Shown piece after piece: positions 49,043 through 61,750 of a stretch of DNA of 64,000 nucleotides. Numbering within the stretch: the stretch's first letter is position 1; every line of letters starts with the position of its first letter. Under the pieces are notes generated by a model. The model made no database searches, was not told the origin of the DNA, and saw nothing but the letters and a program-made list of their open reading frames with translations. Source of the stretch: Hyperoplus lanceolatus (lineage: Eukaryota; Chordata; Actinopteri; Uranoscopiformes; Ammodytidae); the NCBI GenBank assembly GCA_026929865.2, contig CM049398.1, positions 24,051,501 through 24,115,500 of the forward strand. Direction: 5' to 3'. The translations under genes and the position numbers were made by a program.

Positions 49043-50240
49043 GGGGAGAACGGAGGAATCTGAGGCATCGGGTAATGTGAGCCACCCCCTGTATCTAGGC
49101 AACGGAAAACATTTGTGGTCATGTGAGATATATGTTTTCAAGCCCCTCTCATTTCCCCATGGCCCTGAAAGAGAGGACCTCATTGTGCTGTGGTAAGCAT
49201 GTTTTTTTCACCAAAATAGGTATTTTGCATTTAAAAGTACATTTTCTTGCTGTCAACTTAATCAACTGTTGTGCCAAAGCAAATGTATTCACGTAGAAAA
49301 ACTTCTATCATACGTGTTGAGGAACTACCAACATATGAAACCATGTGATGCTGATAACTGAAGCCAAATGCTGTGGGGGAAAGTGAGCCACTGTCTCACT
49401 TTCCCCCACCATGAGTCTTAAACATATTTTAATGTAATATTACATGACATATGTTTTATTTTAATGTCATACACATTGTAGAAAAGCCATCATGCCAAGG
49501 AAATACACCAGGAAGACGACCTGGGGCAACCACACGGAAAGAGCACCTTCTCATCTTTCCCTGTAACCTTCAGGGCTGGAATGTAGAGTAGGCCTAGTTG
49601 TAGAGTATGACAGGCTGATGTTGTAATCCAGTTGGGTCTCCTCGTGTGCTCTGAGTCCCAGGCTGTTCTCGCTGGTTCTGATTGTCCTATGCTTTGACCC
49701 CCAGACACTAGCTGGCTCTAAGGGTTCTGTGTTCTGACCCCCAGACTGTGTTCTAATCTAACTGGTTCTATCTTTCATTTGAATCTTATTAAAACCTTTT
49801 GAATTATAATATGTTGTGTTTGATTTTGTTCAGAGTTACTTTCAAGTGTTTAGAAAATTTGCTTTGCTTAATTGACCAAACCCCATCATTATTTTACTAG
49901 TCCGACATTAGTTCTGGAATGTGTGGCTAGCTTTCAGGATTCTTACTGTTACAATATGTGTTGTTATGGTAGTTTCAGAGTGGGAAAAGTAAGTGGATCA
50001 GTTTACCCCACAGCTGGGGTAAAGTGAGCCACATGACAACTTTTTTTAAAACAATCATATTTGCACTGCCCTTTTTAAAACAATCATATTTGCACTGCCC
50101 TTTGAAAAAAATCTGCTAATGCCCATTTCTAGGAAACATCCTGAATTAATGGGAAATGTGTAAATTTGAGTGATAAATCATTTTAGCTCGCTTAGAGGGG
50201 AGCAAATGTAAAAAGTGGCTCAGATTACCCCGTTCTCCCC
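49043..50240. mobile_element. TA-flanked Tc1/mariner-like MITE
   Basis: The ends GGGGAGAACGGAGGAATCTG and AGATTACCCCGTTCTCCCC are inverted repeats. TA flanks both (49041-49042 and 50241-50242), the target duplication of the Tc1/mariner superfamily. The general look (GGGGAGAACGGGG plus GTGAGCCAC motifs) resembles fish families filed as ISRm11-type. Inside are a 15-bp perfect hairpin around 49373-49409 (GTGGGGGAAAGTGAG and its complement) and a 29-bp unit repeated twice in tandem (50043-50100). No transposase frame is present. Confidence 0.65.
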
Positions 50241-50422
50241 TAATTGTCATGACTCTGTATTATCACACAACTGAACACGGCAATCATAATGCCAACATTA
50301 CACTTTTCAAAAACACACACGTCTTGTAAACACATTTTTATTTTGTTGGTATTTTAGTCCCAAATATATAAAAAAAAAAAAGTTGAGTTATGATGATATA
50401 GACCAAAACCCTTTCACATCCA

Positions 50423-51572
50423 CACTGTAAACAATTGCTGTAAATTTACAGCAGTATTTCCACAGCATTTACCTGTTATTTATAAAAACAGCATTTAACT
50501 GTTAAAATAAAAGGCAGTCTGTTAAATTACAGTCCTTTGCTGTTATATTAAGGAACGGTAATGTTTTTCAAAAATAATGAACTTTCCTGTTAATTTACCA
50601 TCAAACTTGGAAGGGACAACTTGACATGAGCTGCCTGCACATGTGAAGCTTATACAGTTTTCTTCATTAATCCTCATCCATCCACATCTTAACTAATAAG
50701 TGTTGTTTACTGTAAATCCTCTGGTTAAGTTTACTTAAAGTTGAGTTATATCTACTTGGAAATGGAAATTGCAGTTAACATAATTAAACCAAGTTAGTCT
50801 TACTTAACTGAAGAGTTGTGTTTACTCAGTAGAATTAAGGAAACGGATTGCCTTAGATAAATCAAGTAAGCACAACAAAGTGTATTGTAGAGACGCCCCC
50901 TTTCCCACAATGACTTGCACTGGACTAAACGTTTGTTATGTTGCTATTTGCACCCTCAGTAAAGGGGATGTTTCATTCCATTACCTCACTATGCATTTTG
51001 TTTGAATAAAACATTTCTGTGTGAACTAACTGTTATTTTTGGTTATAACAAACGGTTTGTGGAAATCTTAAACAAGATCCCTAGTTCAACTCAGGAGACA
51101 ATTTACAATAGAAATGAATCATTCCATTGAACTTAATATATTGTAAAAAGTGTCTTGAAGTAACAAACAGAAGCTGCTCTCTGTGTTTAGCATTTGAACA
51201 AATAGGGGACATAGTACATTTACATATGGAATGAAACAGATCTGCCCAATGAAATATAACATCCCCTTCGCTCACGGTGCAAACAACATAACAAACATTT
51301 AGTCCAGGTTCATCCCTTTTTTCATTAACAGTATAATCCTGTCAATTTTAGTGACAGTCAAATAATGTTAATTTAACAGTAAGAAAATGGCAACCCTGCT
51401 GCCAGTTGATTACTGTTTTTACTGAAAAAACAGGTTCATACAGTTTTCTTCATTAACAGCATAATCCTGTCAATTTTATTGACAGTCATATAATGTTAAT
51501 TTAACAGTAAGAAAATGGCAACCCTGCTGCCAGTTGATCAATGTTTTTTTTACAGGGAAATTTCTTACAGTG
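50423..51572 (+). mobile_element. CACTG-ended (CMC/EnSpm-like) transposon, copy 3
   Basis: It has the same ends and orientation as 1313-2321. The 2-bp flanks are CA and CA (50421-50422 and 51573-51574). Its right end is duplicated: the terminal ~120 bp containing GACAGTCAAATAATGTTAAT occurs at about 51306-51424 and again at 51432-51550. This explains its greater length of 1150 bp. Confidence 0.77.
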
Positions 51573-54500
51573 CAGTTAACGATGTCCAATAAAATGTACT
51601 TTATTGTAATAACTGATATTTTCATAAAACATTTGACCATAGTGACCTGAAAGGCCTTATCAACCACACTCTCCCAGCTGTGTCTCAGTTGCATGAAGGT
51701 GATGGGCGATCTCCTTACGCTGTCAAAATGTCAGGTAGAGCCAGCTGATGTGGTTGACGGCTCATGGTTGTGCTCTTGCTCATGCCCCACAGCACTGTTC
51801 CCACAGGAGTTCCCGTAGACTTTACAGTTCACTGGTCAGGGCTTGTTCATTGACTCGTGTCCTCTGCCATGCTGACACAAACTAGAGGCACAGAAGATGT
51901 CATAAGATATCACATGGTGCTGTGTTTCACAGACAGTAAGTCAAGGGAGCAGAGAGTGTTCTGCTGCACTGGATTGCTACATAGGAAAATAGCAGTTTTG
52001 CGAAAAGGTGATGGGGAGGAGATTTGGCACTTGAGGACAGGTGGATAAAAAATGAAACAGAGGATTGTACCTGTGAAGTGTATTCATGTGTGTATGGACA
52101 GATAGATTGATGAATCGCCATGGCTACCCAAAGGGGATTTCCTGACCCCTTTTCCTGTGTGCAAAACATGAAAAAGTGGATTCCAGACTACTGCTGTAAC
52201 CCTGGGCAACAATCATGAAACGAGACATATGGATAGAAGTAAGGGTGCAGGTAATCCAAGAGATTCCCCTGTTGCCAGGGGTAGCCAGACAAGCAAGGCT
52301 AACTAACCAAAACCACCACTGGATGGATGAATGATGCAGGCAAATCATATCTCTCTCCAAAGGAATGTAATGACTCCACAGTGGACTTGGGTTGCTTTTA
52401 AACCTTAAACTTTAGTGAACTTTAGCTTAAAACACAAATAATACACAATTTACTCATGATAAGTGATTGGGCCTTTTGTTTTGAAAAATTACTCCCATTG
52501 AAGCCCAGTGTTGCGTTTTTGCAACATTAAAAGAAATCACTGAAAATCATGTAAATGTAACTTTTTTAGTTTGGTTATTGAAGTAATATGTTACAGAACA
52601 ACTTTACAATACAGGAAAAAAATATTAAAGGTCAAGTACTTACTTGGAAAATTGTTAAAATTGATCCAACAGAGAGAGCTGGGAGCTCAGTGGGAGTCAT
52701 CCATGTTGTTTGAATTTGAAATGTTGCTGTTCTTACAATATTAATATTTTCCCGCCGAAATTGGTGATTTGATACATTGTATAGTCTGGAGTGCTGGAAT
52801 ATGTAGTATTTGTGTACATTTAGTCCTGGGAAATGACTACAAAACAGCTTCCAATAGATGTTGCAAATGTACAACAGTGGGTCTCAGAGGGTTACGTGAA
52901 ATACACTTAATCAGGGCAGTGTCCCATGAACTTTGCAATGGAGCCATAGGACATGCGTTGCTGAATTATGAATAATGTGCATACAATACATATGTATACT
53001 GTACAAACACTTTGCATGGCAAACAGTTGACTCATAAAGAACTGACTACAATGAAAAGGCATGGATTAATTTGGGACACTGGTGTAGAATCACAAAACAC
53101 CTGAGAAGGTCTAATATGCTCCATGTGTCTTCATTGGTTCCTACTGAAGAAAAGCATCTGAGTGGCTCAATATGTGTTTTTAAAGTATATTTATTGGACA
53201 ACAATGGAGCTCTATTACACAAAATAATGAACTATAACCAGCTTTAGTTATACGGACAATACTAGTAAGTAGCTGTTGGTGAATTTATTTGATTCTTTTA
53301 CAAGGAAAATACAGTTTCATTTTTTAATGTTTGTTTTTTCCTACCCACCTACCTAGGAAAAAAAACAAAAAAAATGTAATGATAATTTGAACGCAGCAGA
53401 ACTGATATTAGTATTCCCCCATAAATGTATCCCTCCCTGAAAGATAAGATTGTTTTATGTTTAAAATATTCCAAATAAAACCCACGTATAAATTGTGGAA
53501 AAAACAGCACTCACATCCTAAAAAAAGACAGCGAATGGAAGATCGCCAGCCAGAAATCCCACACGGCCCAGAAGAACTCATTAAGGAACACAGAATCGAT
53601 GTGTGGATTGTTAGGATGGAAGCAAAGCATGAACGCTGCACAAGGCCAGTCCATCGGCTCACTTTGGATCACCACAGTTTTGACTTCTGGCACCTTTCAC
53701 CACCTTCACACCACCTCAAACTCAATTCCCCCCCTCCCTGTATTCTACAACCTCTGTCTGCACATCCTTCTTCCACGTGACTAACCAGCACTGTGATTTA
53801 GACCATGTCTTTCTTGTTGCAGTATCTGAGCCCGGGATAGGAAAGCATCCATGTGCAAAAGACGTTTTCATCCATGTTCACCCCTGCCAATTCCTGCTGC
53901 CTGGAGACATTTTCAATAAAAGCCCAGTACTCATTCAATGAAAAGAAAACACAAAACAAAGGTACATGGTTTTGTGATGAATTGTTCAAAGTACAAAATA
54001 AATTGTTGCTCTCAGAAAATACTAAAATACAATGTTGTAGGAGCTACATTCTGAAGGCTGGCATTGTTGAGATTTTGAAAAAAAAAATCTTTTCAGATTT
54101 TCAGAGGAATGAAAGAAATGGGTAGCAGTAGCTTTTTTTACCAGTTACCTAAGCCAAGGCTTACATTCCATTTAATGTTGGACAACCCATAAAGGCTCGT
54201 GGCAGGTGTTTGGAGGTGAACTTTATCAACTGAAGGTGAAATGTTGTGTTGTGCTACTTTTAAGGCATTTTTCTATTATTATGTTTTAAAAGCTAAGTCA
54301 CTAAATGTAAAATCACCCTCTCACACTGAACAATGGGCTTGCTCGGCACTAAACGACAAAATGTGTGTGTTGACATAGACAACTTCCACATTATCCGTTA
54401 TCACCTGCTGAGGGTCTGATTGCTCCAAGGTTTCATCATGCCTTGGCGATCACCCTGGATGAGTCTTATATGAGACCTGGAAAGAAAAGGCTGTGTTCTT

Positions 54501-54845
54501 CAATCGATCATCTGTAGTAAGTGAAGGACATGCCCATCACTCACATGCCTGTTTTATGGGATTACTCTCTGTCTGTCTTTATTTATCTGCCGTATAAACA
54601 AACTGACAAAAATAGCCTCTGTCATTATTTCCAATCCTTTTGGCATGGGGGAGAGAAGGTAGGAGAGATGAAAGGATATAAAAAGACGAGTGTGTGTGGG
54701 GGGGAAGGGTAGGAGATGAGAGGGCAATAAGAGTAAAAAGTAAGATGAAGACAGTTTGTGTTCGTTTGAGGCTTCTCTCTTGCTGCTAATTACCTTGCAT
54801 GCCTCGTTAAGTACAAGCTTCTCAAAGAATCGAGAGGGTGCTGGT
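51573..54845. other. Intergenic stretch including one copy of a ~535-bp repeat
   Basis: No gene was recognised. The block 52346-52879 recurs almost unchanged at 58886-59420. Elsewhere the sequence is unique-looking, and short open frames have no supporting features. Confidence 0.45.
52346..52879 (+). repeat. ~535-bp direct repeat, copy 1
   Basis: It matches 58886-59420 in the same orientation with only about half a dozen differences seen by eye. It starts CATATCTCTCTCCAAAGG and ends ACAACAGTG. No TIR, poly-A tail or TSD is obvious. It is therefore either a segmental copy or an unrecognised repeat family. Confidence 0.85.
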
Positions 54846-56511
54846 CAGAGGTGGAAAGAGTACAAAAATATTCTACTCAAGTAAAAGAATGATTACTTGG
54901 ATGACATTTTACTTAAGTAAAAGTAAAAGTACTGGTCTAAAAATCTACTGAAGTAAAAGTGAAAAAGTAACTGATTTAAAATGTACTTACAGTACAAGTT
55001 ACTAGTTACTTTTTTAACAGTGGGAGGGGGCAGGGGTCTCTTCAGAGTAGGGCATTATATATATATAGACAAGGGGATATAAATCTCAAATTAGTTTTGT
55101 TTAATTAATGCTACACTTTTACAAATTAAAGTGCACAAATTAAACAAATCAAGTCACCATACATGTATGGATGTATACTGTGTCATTATACTTTAGATAA
55201 GCAAATATGGAGCAAATTGTCTGTTAATGTGGGAATTTAACCGGTCTACAGACCTAAACAGACTGCAGCTGCAGTTCTAGTAATGCAATTCTGTATAATT
55301 GATCTAAACCATGGACATTGCAAGGTTAGGCTGCTCGATTTTGACAAATCATAATCATGATTATTTTGATTGACATTGTGTTATCACAATTATTATAGAC
55401 AATTATTCATTGATTTAAGAACTGCAACATGCACTTATTTAACATTTGAAACCATGACTTTGGACTTTAAACATATCCTAATTGAACTGATAACAAGGAA
55501 AATGCAAATAAGTAAAACATGTTTTTAATAATTAAATGAAATAAGTGTCAAAATCTAAATAAACCGTTGCAAATGTTGTTGATAGGGCTCTTGCTAGCAG
55601 GAATGTGAGGGCATATTTCATTTATATCTCATGGAGCTGGCTGGATAAGCAAGTTGCATTGTAGGCTACAGTGTTCTTAATTGATGACTGTTGTGGTGGC
55701 AAGAGTCAAGGAGCTTTAAACTTCCTGTGTTTTTTATTCCTTTATTGCTTGGTCATATACCACTTGGATTTGACTTAAAGTGAGTAAACTAATTGGTCGT
55801 GATGTTTTGAGGTGCAGCTGGGTCACATATGACTTTTTTTCTCTCTCTCGCGGTTGCACATGTCATCTGACTCGCGTGTCCGCGCGTAACATAGCTTATC
55901 TTGCACATTATTTTAGTATATTAGTTTTTACCTTTCTTCTCGACCAAAGGCTGACTTTCTGCCGTCTTCTGGAAGTTTTTCAAAGCTCCCGGCAAGACGT
56001 ATCGTCTCCATCCTACTTTGCACTGTTAAACTGAAAGCTATACTATCAGGTGAGGGAGGGGCCGATCGCACGGCTGGATAAAAGGTTTGCTGCTTTTAAA
56101 AGCCTTCACGTCTTCACGTGCGGTACAATGATAGTTTAACTAGGATTATTTTGTTTTAATGATAGAGGGAAGCAATGTTTTAGAGGGAAGCAATGTTTGT
56201 TGTTATCATTTAGTCGCAATGTGTTCTCTCCTCCTGTCGATCATTCACTCTGTTAGTTTCCGGTATTGTGCCGTAAAAATAAAAGCCCCCTGCGATATTT
56301 CTTTTCTTTTCTCTCCTCTAGCCTATCTATTTTTTTACTCAGTAACGCAGGTGATATAAAATGTAGCGAAGTACAATACTTCAAAATAAACATACTCAAA
56401 GCAAAAGTAAAAGTATAGGTTTAAAAAATCACTTAAAAAATTACAAGTACACAAAAAAACTACTCAATTACAGGAACGCGAGTAAATGTAATTCACTACT
56501 TTACACCCCTG
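54846..56511 (+). mobile_element. Non-autonomous hAT element (AAAGTA-rich ends) with 8-bp TSD
   Basis: It begins CAGAGGTGGAAAGAGTAC and ends CTACTTTACACCCCTG. The perfect target duplication is GTGCTGGT (54838-54845 and 56512-56519). Many AAGTAAAAGTA motifs crowd both ends, probably transposase-binding subterminal repeats. This is a well-known style of teleost hAT. At 1666 bp it has no transposase frame. Confidence 0.87.
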
Positions 56512-56663
56512 GTGCTGGTGGTGCTGGGACTTCAGCATTAGAATCAGAAGTGGGAACCATTCTAGCTCTCTTGCTCTCATTCACGCCATAAGCAAGACAT
56601 GGTAGCCTCATTGACACTGGGTTATTCCTCGAAACATGGCCGATCATCCAGGGCCCAGACTAT

Positions 56664-57273
56664 GGCTGTGTCTCATTTAAGGGGCCAGAGCCTGCGAAGG
56701 CTGCATTTGAAGACCGATTGCATCATAGCGGCGCGCAAAGGCTTGTCCCATTTGGAAGGCTCCTTCATATGCGGCTGAGAAATGCAGCCTTCGTTTCATG
56801 GTTTTGAAGGGTCCAACAGATGTATCCTTCGCGGCCCAACATATCCCAAGATTCATTGCGTTTTTTCAGAGATGGCATAAAATAAAATAAAAAATAACAA
56901 AACGGCAACGTTTTGCTCCATCTTCTTAACATGTAACTTCCTTTTTGTTTTTCTTGTCTTTTCTTTTACTTCTTCTTATAGTTTTTTTTTTCTTTTCGTC
57001 CGGTAGGCAACTTCTTTTTCTTTTTTCCTCCGTTGACAAGGCTGTTTCCGTTGGCAGCAATCAGGGTTGCTAGGCAGCACAGGAGCGGCGAGTCCTCACG
57101 CAAGGTAACGGCTTGTTAGGCAAATCGGAAATGCTCTAAACGGAGACCTGCGGAGACCGTCTCATTTAACAACGCTCGTTCGGCCTTTGATTCGGCCTTC
57201 ACGGGCTATGGCCTTCATAGACCGCGTAGACCGCGTCCTTAGAAGGATGCAGCCCCTCGATTGAGACACAGCT
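56664..57273. mobile_element. Harbinger-like MITE with 3-bp TSD
   Basis: The left end GGCTGTGTCTCATTTAAGGG and the right end CCCTCGATTGAGACACAGCT are imperfect inverted repeats. The flanks are TAT on both sides (56661-56663 and 57274-57276). The GCTGTGTC terminus and 3-bp duplication fit fish PIF/Harbinger MITEs. The interior includes GAAGGCTGCATTTGAAG and AGAAGGATGCAGCC, further inverted sequence. No coding frame is seen. Confidence 0.65.
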
Positions 57274-57276
57274 TAT

Positions 57277-57657
57277 ATAGCTCCTCCATCTGCACACTGT
57301 GTTTACCGCAAGGAAGAACTTCAATCCATTAAGCTCAACCTGCCTATACCCGTTCCAGTGTTAAAAGCATACCTTGGTGACCCAATGCCAAATTACACTG
57401 TAGGCCATACTTAATCCCACAGATCTTTAATGCCAGGGCACAGCATTAAACTTATGCGATGTCATATACAAATGCTGTATTATCACCTTCTGCATGGATA
57501 AGACACCCATAAGACAGACATGTTCCACAACCGTGTGGCTAAGAAACTGGAGGATTTAGCTGCCGACCTCAGTTAAAAGAATATGATGTAATACAATACA
57601 ATACATTCCCTTTGGAATGAATAAAGTAAAGTGTATATCAATCAATCCAATCAGATA

Positions 57658-57696
<39 letters not shown>

Positions 57697-58582
57697 AGAG
57701 GAGATTAATTCAGATGTTACAAAGTTTATACACCTACTGATTCACACTTATTGCAGTGGAAAACATGAATGCTTAAATATTTCAGATATGACATGAATCA
57801 CCACATCCACTTTAGATATTGGATTAAAAAAACGTTACAACTAACTCTACCCCAATGACTATCTCACTGTTTGCAGCTGCTCTCACCGTATCTTAGCTGG
57901 CACTTCATTTATTAAATTGTGGGTAGGATACTCGTCAAAAGGTTGCGTATGGACAAAACACATGAAATTCTCGGCACAATAATATTCTGATTTGAAAAAC
58001 GGTGCAGGCTGTCCTACTCCAGTTTCCCTTTATCAAATCACAATAAACTCAAAATGTGGCAGCACCTTTGCAGGATTCATGTGACACCCATAGTTCCCCA
58101 TAAATAGTCTGTGAAACGCCTGTAATTAATATTCATTCACGCTGACTGAATTCAAACAATCATAGCAAACGCTGGCAGAATTGCTGTCAGAAAGAAGGCA
58201 ACAGTATAAACATAATGTGTCCCACTGTTCATCTTATGATTTATGAGAATAAAGTAATTCAACATTCAAGTACTGTTCAATAATATAGAGCATATCTGAA
58301 GGGTGATTTTTCAATAGCAGATATCTCTGTTGATATGTATGATCATAAATATTGTTTTTTGTGTTCACTCCAGTGAGAATCAATCACACAGGTGTGTTCA
58401 CTGTAAGGATGGCTTTCATCCATTTTTAGCATATTAAAGGGACAGGTCAGTATTTTTGAATTGGGGTTGTATGAGGTACTTACGCGCGTAATCTTTTAAC
58501 TCATGGAGATGGCGATCGGCGCAGTCATTTTGAGGAGTTTTTCTTCAGGTTTTGAGCAACAGCCCCTCCACATGTCTGTTCA
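57277..58582. other. Intergenic stretch with an ATCT microsatellite
   Basis: No gene was seen. A sequence starting GGGACAGGTCAGTATTTTTG at 58439 looks like the left end of a common teleost MITE (its typical partner end is not visible). It leads into the rearranged block that follows. Confidence 0.4.
57656..57697. repeat. (ATCT)n microsatellite
   Basis: About ten tandem ATCT units. Confidence 0.95.
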
Positions 58583-58622
58583 CGTCCCTGCCGTTTCCAG
58601 TGTAGATGGGAAGTCAAAAGAC
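58583..58622 (+). repeat. 40-bp direct repeat, copy 1
   Basis: The sequence beginning CGTCCCTGCCGTTTCCAGTG and ending AAAAGAC recurs exactly at 60896-60935. The two copies bracket the inverted-repeat arm, the 535-bp repeat copy and the 1.44-kb foldback. Confidence 0.9.
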
Positions 58623-58880
58623 CTTCTACAAAGACCTTCATGAAAGATTGATCCTTTATTTTTCTTGAGATTCTGTCAGAACTATGTTCATGCAACCCTG
58701 ACATAGGCTATATTTTGAAACCATAGTTTAGAAGTTTCACAAAATTGTTTTATATAGAAATGTATAGTATTTTGTGAACATATTTCAATCCAATAAAATG
58801 CCACAAACAATAACATCAAAGTTTGCCAAGGAGTTGAATAGATTCCTGTCTATTGTTTTGTTTTATTAAAACAATTGTAT
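58622..58880 (+). repeat. 259-bp inverted repeat, left arm
   Basis: It is the reverse complement of 63250-63508 with only a few substitutions seen by eye. It spans from CCTTCTACAAAGACC to ACAATTGTAT. Confidence 0.85.
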
Positions 58881-58885
58881 ATCTC

Positions 58886-59420
58886 CATATCTCTCTCCAA
58901 AGGAATGTAATGACTCCACAGTGGACTTGGGTTGCTCTTAAACCTTAAACTTTAGTGAACTTTAGCTTAAAATACAAATAATACACAATTTACTCATGAT
59001 AAGTGATTGGGCCTTTTGTTTTGAAAAATTACTCCCATTGAAGCCCAGTGTTGCGTTTTTGCAACATTAAAAGAAATCACTGAAAATCATGTAAATTTAA
59101 CTTTTTTAGTTTGGTTATTGAAGTAATATGTTACAGAACAACTTTACAATACAGGAAAAAAAATATTAAAGGTCAAGTACTTACTTGGAAAATTGTTAAA
59201 ATTGATCCAACAGAGAGAGCTGGGAGCTCAGTGGGAGTCATCCATGTTGTTTGAATTTGAAATGTTGCTGTTCTTACAATATTAATATTTTCCCGCCGAA
59301 ATTGGTGATTTGATACATTGTATAGTCTGGAGTGCTGGAATATGTAGTATTTGTGTACATTTAGTCCTGGAAAATGACTACAAAACAGCTTCCAATAGAT
59401 GTTGCAAATTTACAACAGTG
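58886..59420 (+). repeat. ~535-bp direct repeat, copy 2
   Basis: A near-identical copy of 52346-52879. It is joined on the left to the inverted-repeat arm and on the right, within a few bases, to the 1.44-kb foldback. Confidence 0.85.
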
Positions 59421-59425
59421 TTTTA

Positions 59426-60865
59426 CAATTGTAAAAGTGACCTTTATAGTGGCTTGTTAATTTTTCGCACAATCTGATTAAAAATCGATACATGTTTGAA
59501 TAAAGTAATAGCCCACATATTTTATTTATTTATTTAAGATTACACTCATTCTCCTCAATCACATTGTCAACGCAGGTCTACTATCCACAGTGACCCTAAC
59601 AAAAACTGAACAGCGGGTGTCGCACTTCCATCACGTCCCAATATTGTCAGATTTTGATGCGCGACAATATAGCATACCTCTAGGCTGTATATAGCCCAAG
59701 CTACTCATTTCGAAGAACATAATCAAGTTTAGGTACCAAGAAACAGTAGGTTATTTATGTCTCCCTTTTTATTGAGGATAAAGGGAGTTGTGAAAAAATA
59801 AACTATTTAGTAAATAAAAATCTAAAGTTGTCTTAGGGTGCTCTGTGACAACTTTAGACACTTTTGCAATTGGACATAAAAGAGCACTGCAACCAATCAA
59901 AAGAAAGCCACCCACAGATGCAATAGGGTCCGTGTACGAAGTGTTATTTTGAATTAAGGGCCGAGTCCAAAGTGAAAGAAAGGAATATACCACTGGTAAT
60001 TTCGTTTTACCGTTTTCCAGCTGGAATGCAGAAACGAAAATTCCATCCGAATTTTCCTTTCTTGTTTATTGGTACAAAACGAAAAACAAATATGACAGAG
60101 CAAGGAAATGGGTGAACGGAGGGTTTTGTTAATTTGTATTAAGAGCATAGTCCCAATTGACAGAAAGTACAATACCACTCTTAATTTTGCTTGCTGTTTT
60201 CCAGCTGGAATGCAGAAACAAAAATACCATCCTTTTCTTGTTTATTAGTACAAAACCAAAAACTAATATGACAGAAAAAAGGAAACGGGAGAACGGAGCT
60301 ATTTTCTGTCCGATTTCCCTTTGTTGGATTCAGATATGAAAACAAATTAACGATCCTCATTGGCTATTGCATCTGTGGGTGGCGTTCTTCTGATTGGTTG
60401 CAGTGCTCTTTTATGTCCAATTGTAAAAGTGTCTAAAGTTGTCACAGAGCACCCTAAGACAACTTTAGATTTTTATTTACTAAATAGTTTATTTTTTCAC
60501 AACTCCCTTTATCCTCAATAAAAAAGGGAGGCATAAATAACCTACTGTTTCTTGGTACCTAAACTTGATTATGTTCTTCGAAATGAGTAGCTTGGGCTAT
60601 ATACAGCCTAGAGGTATGCTATATTGTCGCGCATCAAAATCTGACAATATTGGGACGTGATGGAAGTGCGACACCCGCTGTTCAGTTTTTGTTAGGGTCA
60701 CTGTGGATAGTAGACCTGCGTTGACAATGTGATTGAGGAGACTGAGTGTAATCTTAAATAAATAAATAAAATATGTGGGCTATTACTTTATTCAAACATG
60801 TATCGATTTTTAATCAGATTGTGCGTAAAATTAACAAGCCACTATAAAGGTCACTTTTACAATTG
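59426..60865. mobile_element. 1.44-kb foldback element
   Basis: The arms 59426-59926 and 60364-60865 are reverse complements of about 500 bp with few differences. The ends read CAATTGTAAAAGTGACC. The 437-bp loop (59927-60363) contains an imperfect tandem duplication of about 170 bp, each copy with TTTTCCAGCTGGAATGCAGA and CTTGTTTATT. A tail just outside the right end (AATTGGACATAAAGGAGCAC) repeats a motif from inside the arms. No transposase and no clear TSD were found, so the superfamily is unknown. Confidence 0.7.
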
Positions 60866-60895
60866 GACATAAAGGAGCACTGCAACCAATCAGAT

Positions 60896-60935
60896 CGTCC
60901 CTGCCGTTTCCAGTGTAGATGGGAAGTCAAAAGAC
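60896..60935 (+). repeat. 40-bp direct repeat, copy 2
   Basis: An exact match to 58583-58622 in the same orientation. Confidence 0.9.
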
Positions 60936-61746
60936 ATAACAGAGTCACGGCACTTCTTTGTTACTGAAACTCAAAAGGTCAAATCATGCCTTTAACCTCT
61001 ACCCATTTGCTATTGCTACCTAACTGCATGTTTTAGAGTAGGCACAAACCAAATCACATGGTTTCTTCCAGACTTTGCCTTTTTCAAACGTTCCCCCAAG
61101 CTATTGATTGGCTCAAAGGTCAGGCAACTCTACTGTAAGCCAAGGCTGAAGTGCTACTTTGCAAACCAAAATCCAGCAGGCATACGTTATATTTGCTTAT
61201 TTGAAGCCTGCAACCACAAGAATAAGGATGACCCAATACGTTGAAGATTCCATCAGAGTTCATCATGCCAGCAGCATTTGCTTTGGAAGTCTGTGAACAC
61301 TGTGCGTCAGCTGCACTCGGGGTGTAAATGAGCAAAAGTGCTTCACAATCGGGTATCAGCCAGTTTTAAACTTGACATAAGGTTATGTCAGGATAAAAAT
61401 CTGACTTTGCTCTTTTTTGACATTTGATTCCACTCAGTAAACAAGTAATCAGCTGACATTAGCATTTTCTTTTATTTATGTTTTGGCTCCGAGGGCCTCT
61501 AGTTGATGGATGAAAGATGGCAACAACAACAAAGAAGAGGGAAAGGGAGAGACACTGTGATCAATAGTCAGTCCCTATTTTCAGAAATAAACAATGAATC
61601 CATTTGGTTAAATATGAAAAATGTATTTATTTATTTACATTTGGGGTTGTAGATACAGTATGTCAAAAGTAGCACACATGTTCATTGTGACCATTTAAAA
61701 TGTGACACATGATGAACCATTATTTTAGCTTTGTGATTGGTTAACA
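60936..61746. other. Intergenic stretch, nothing recognised
   Basis: Unique-looking sequence lies between the rearranged block and the TTAA-flanked element. No gene or repeat was identified. Confidence 0.5.
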
Positions 61747-61750
61747 TTAA

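Noticed and set aside
58583..60935. The 40-bp direct repeats as a target-site duplication of one large transposon
   Set aside because: TSDs of cut-and-paste transposons are 2-10 bp and LINE TSDs rarely match so cleanly around such a mosaic; template switching or a segmental event fits better.
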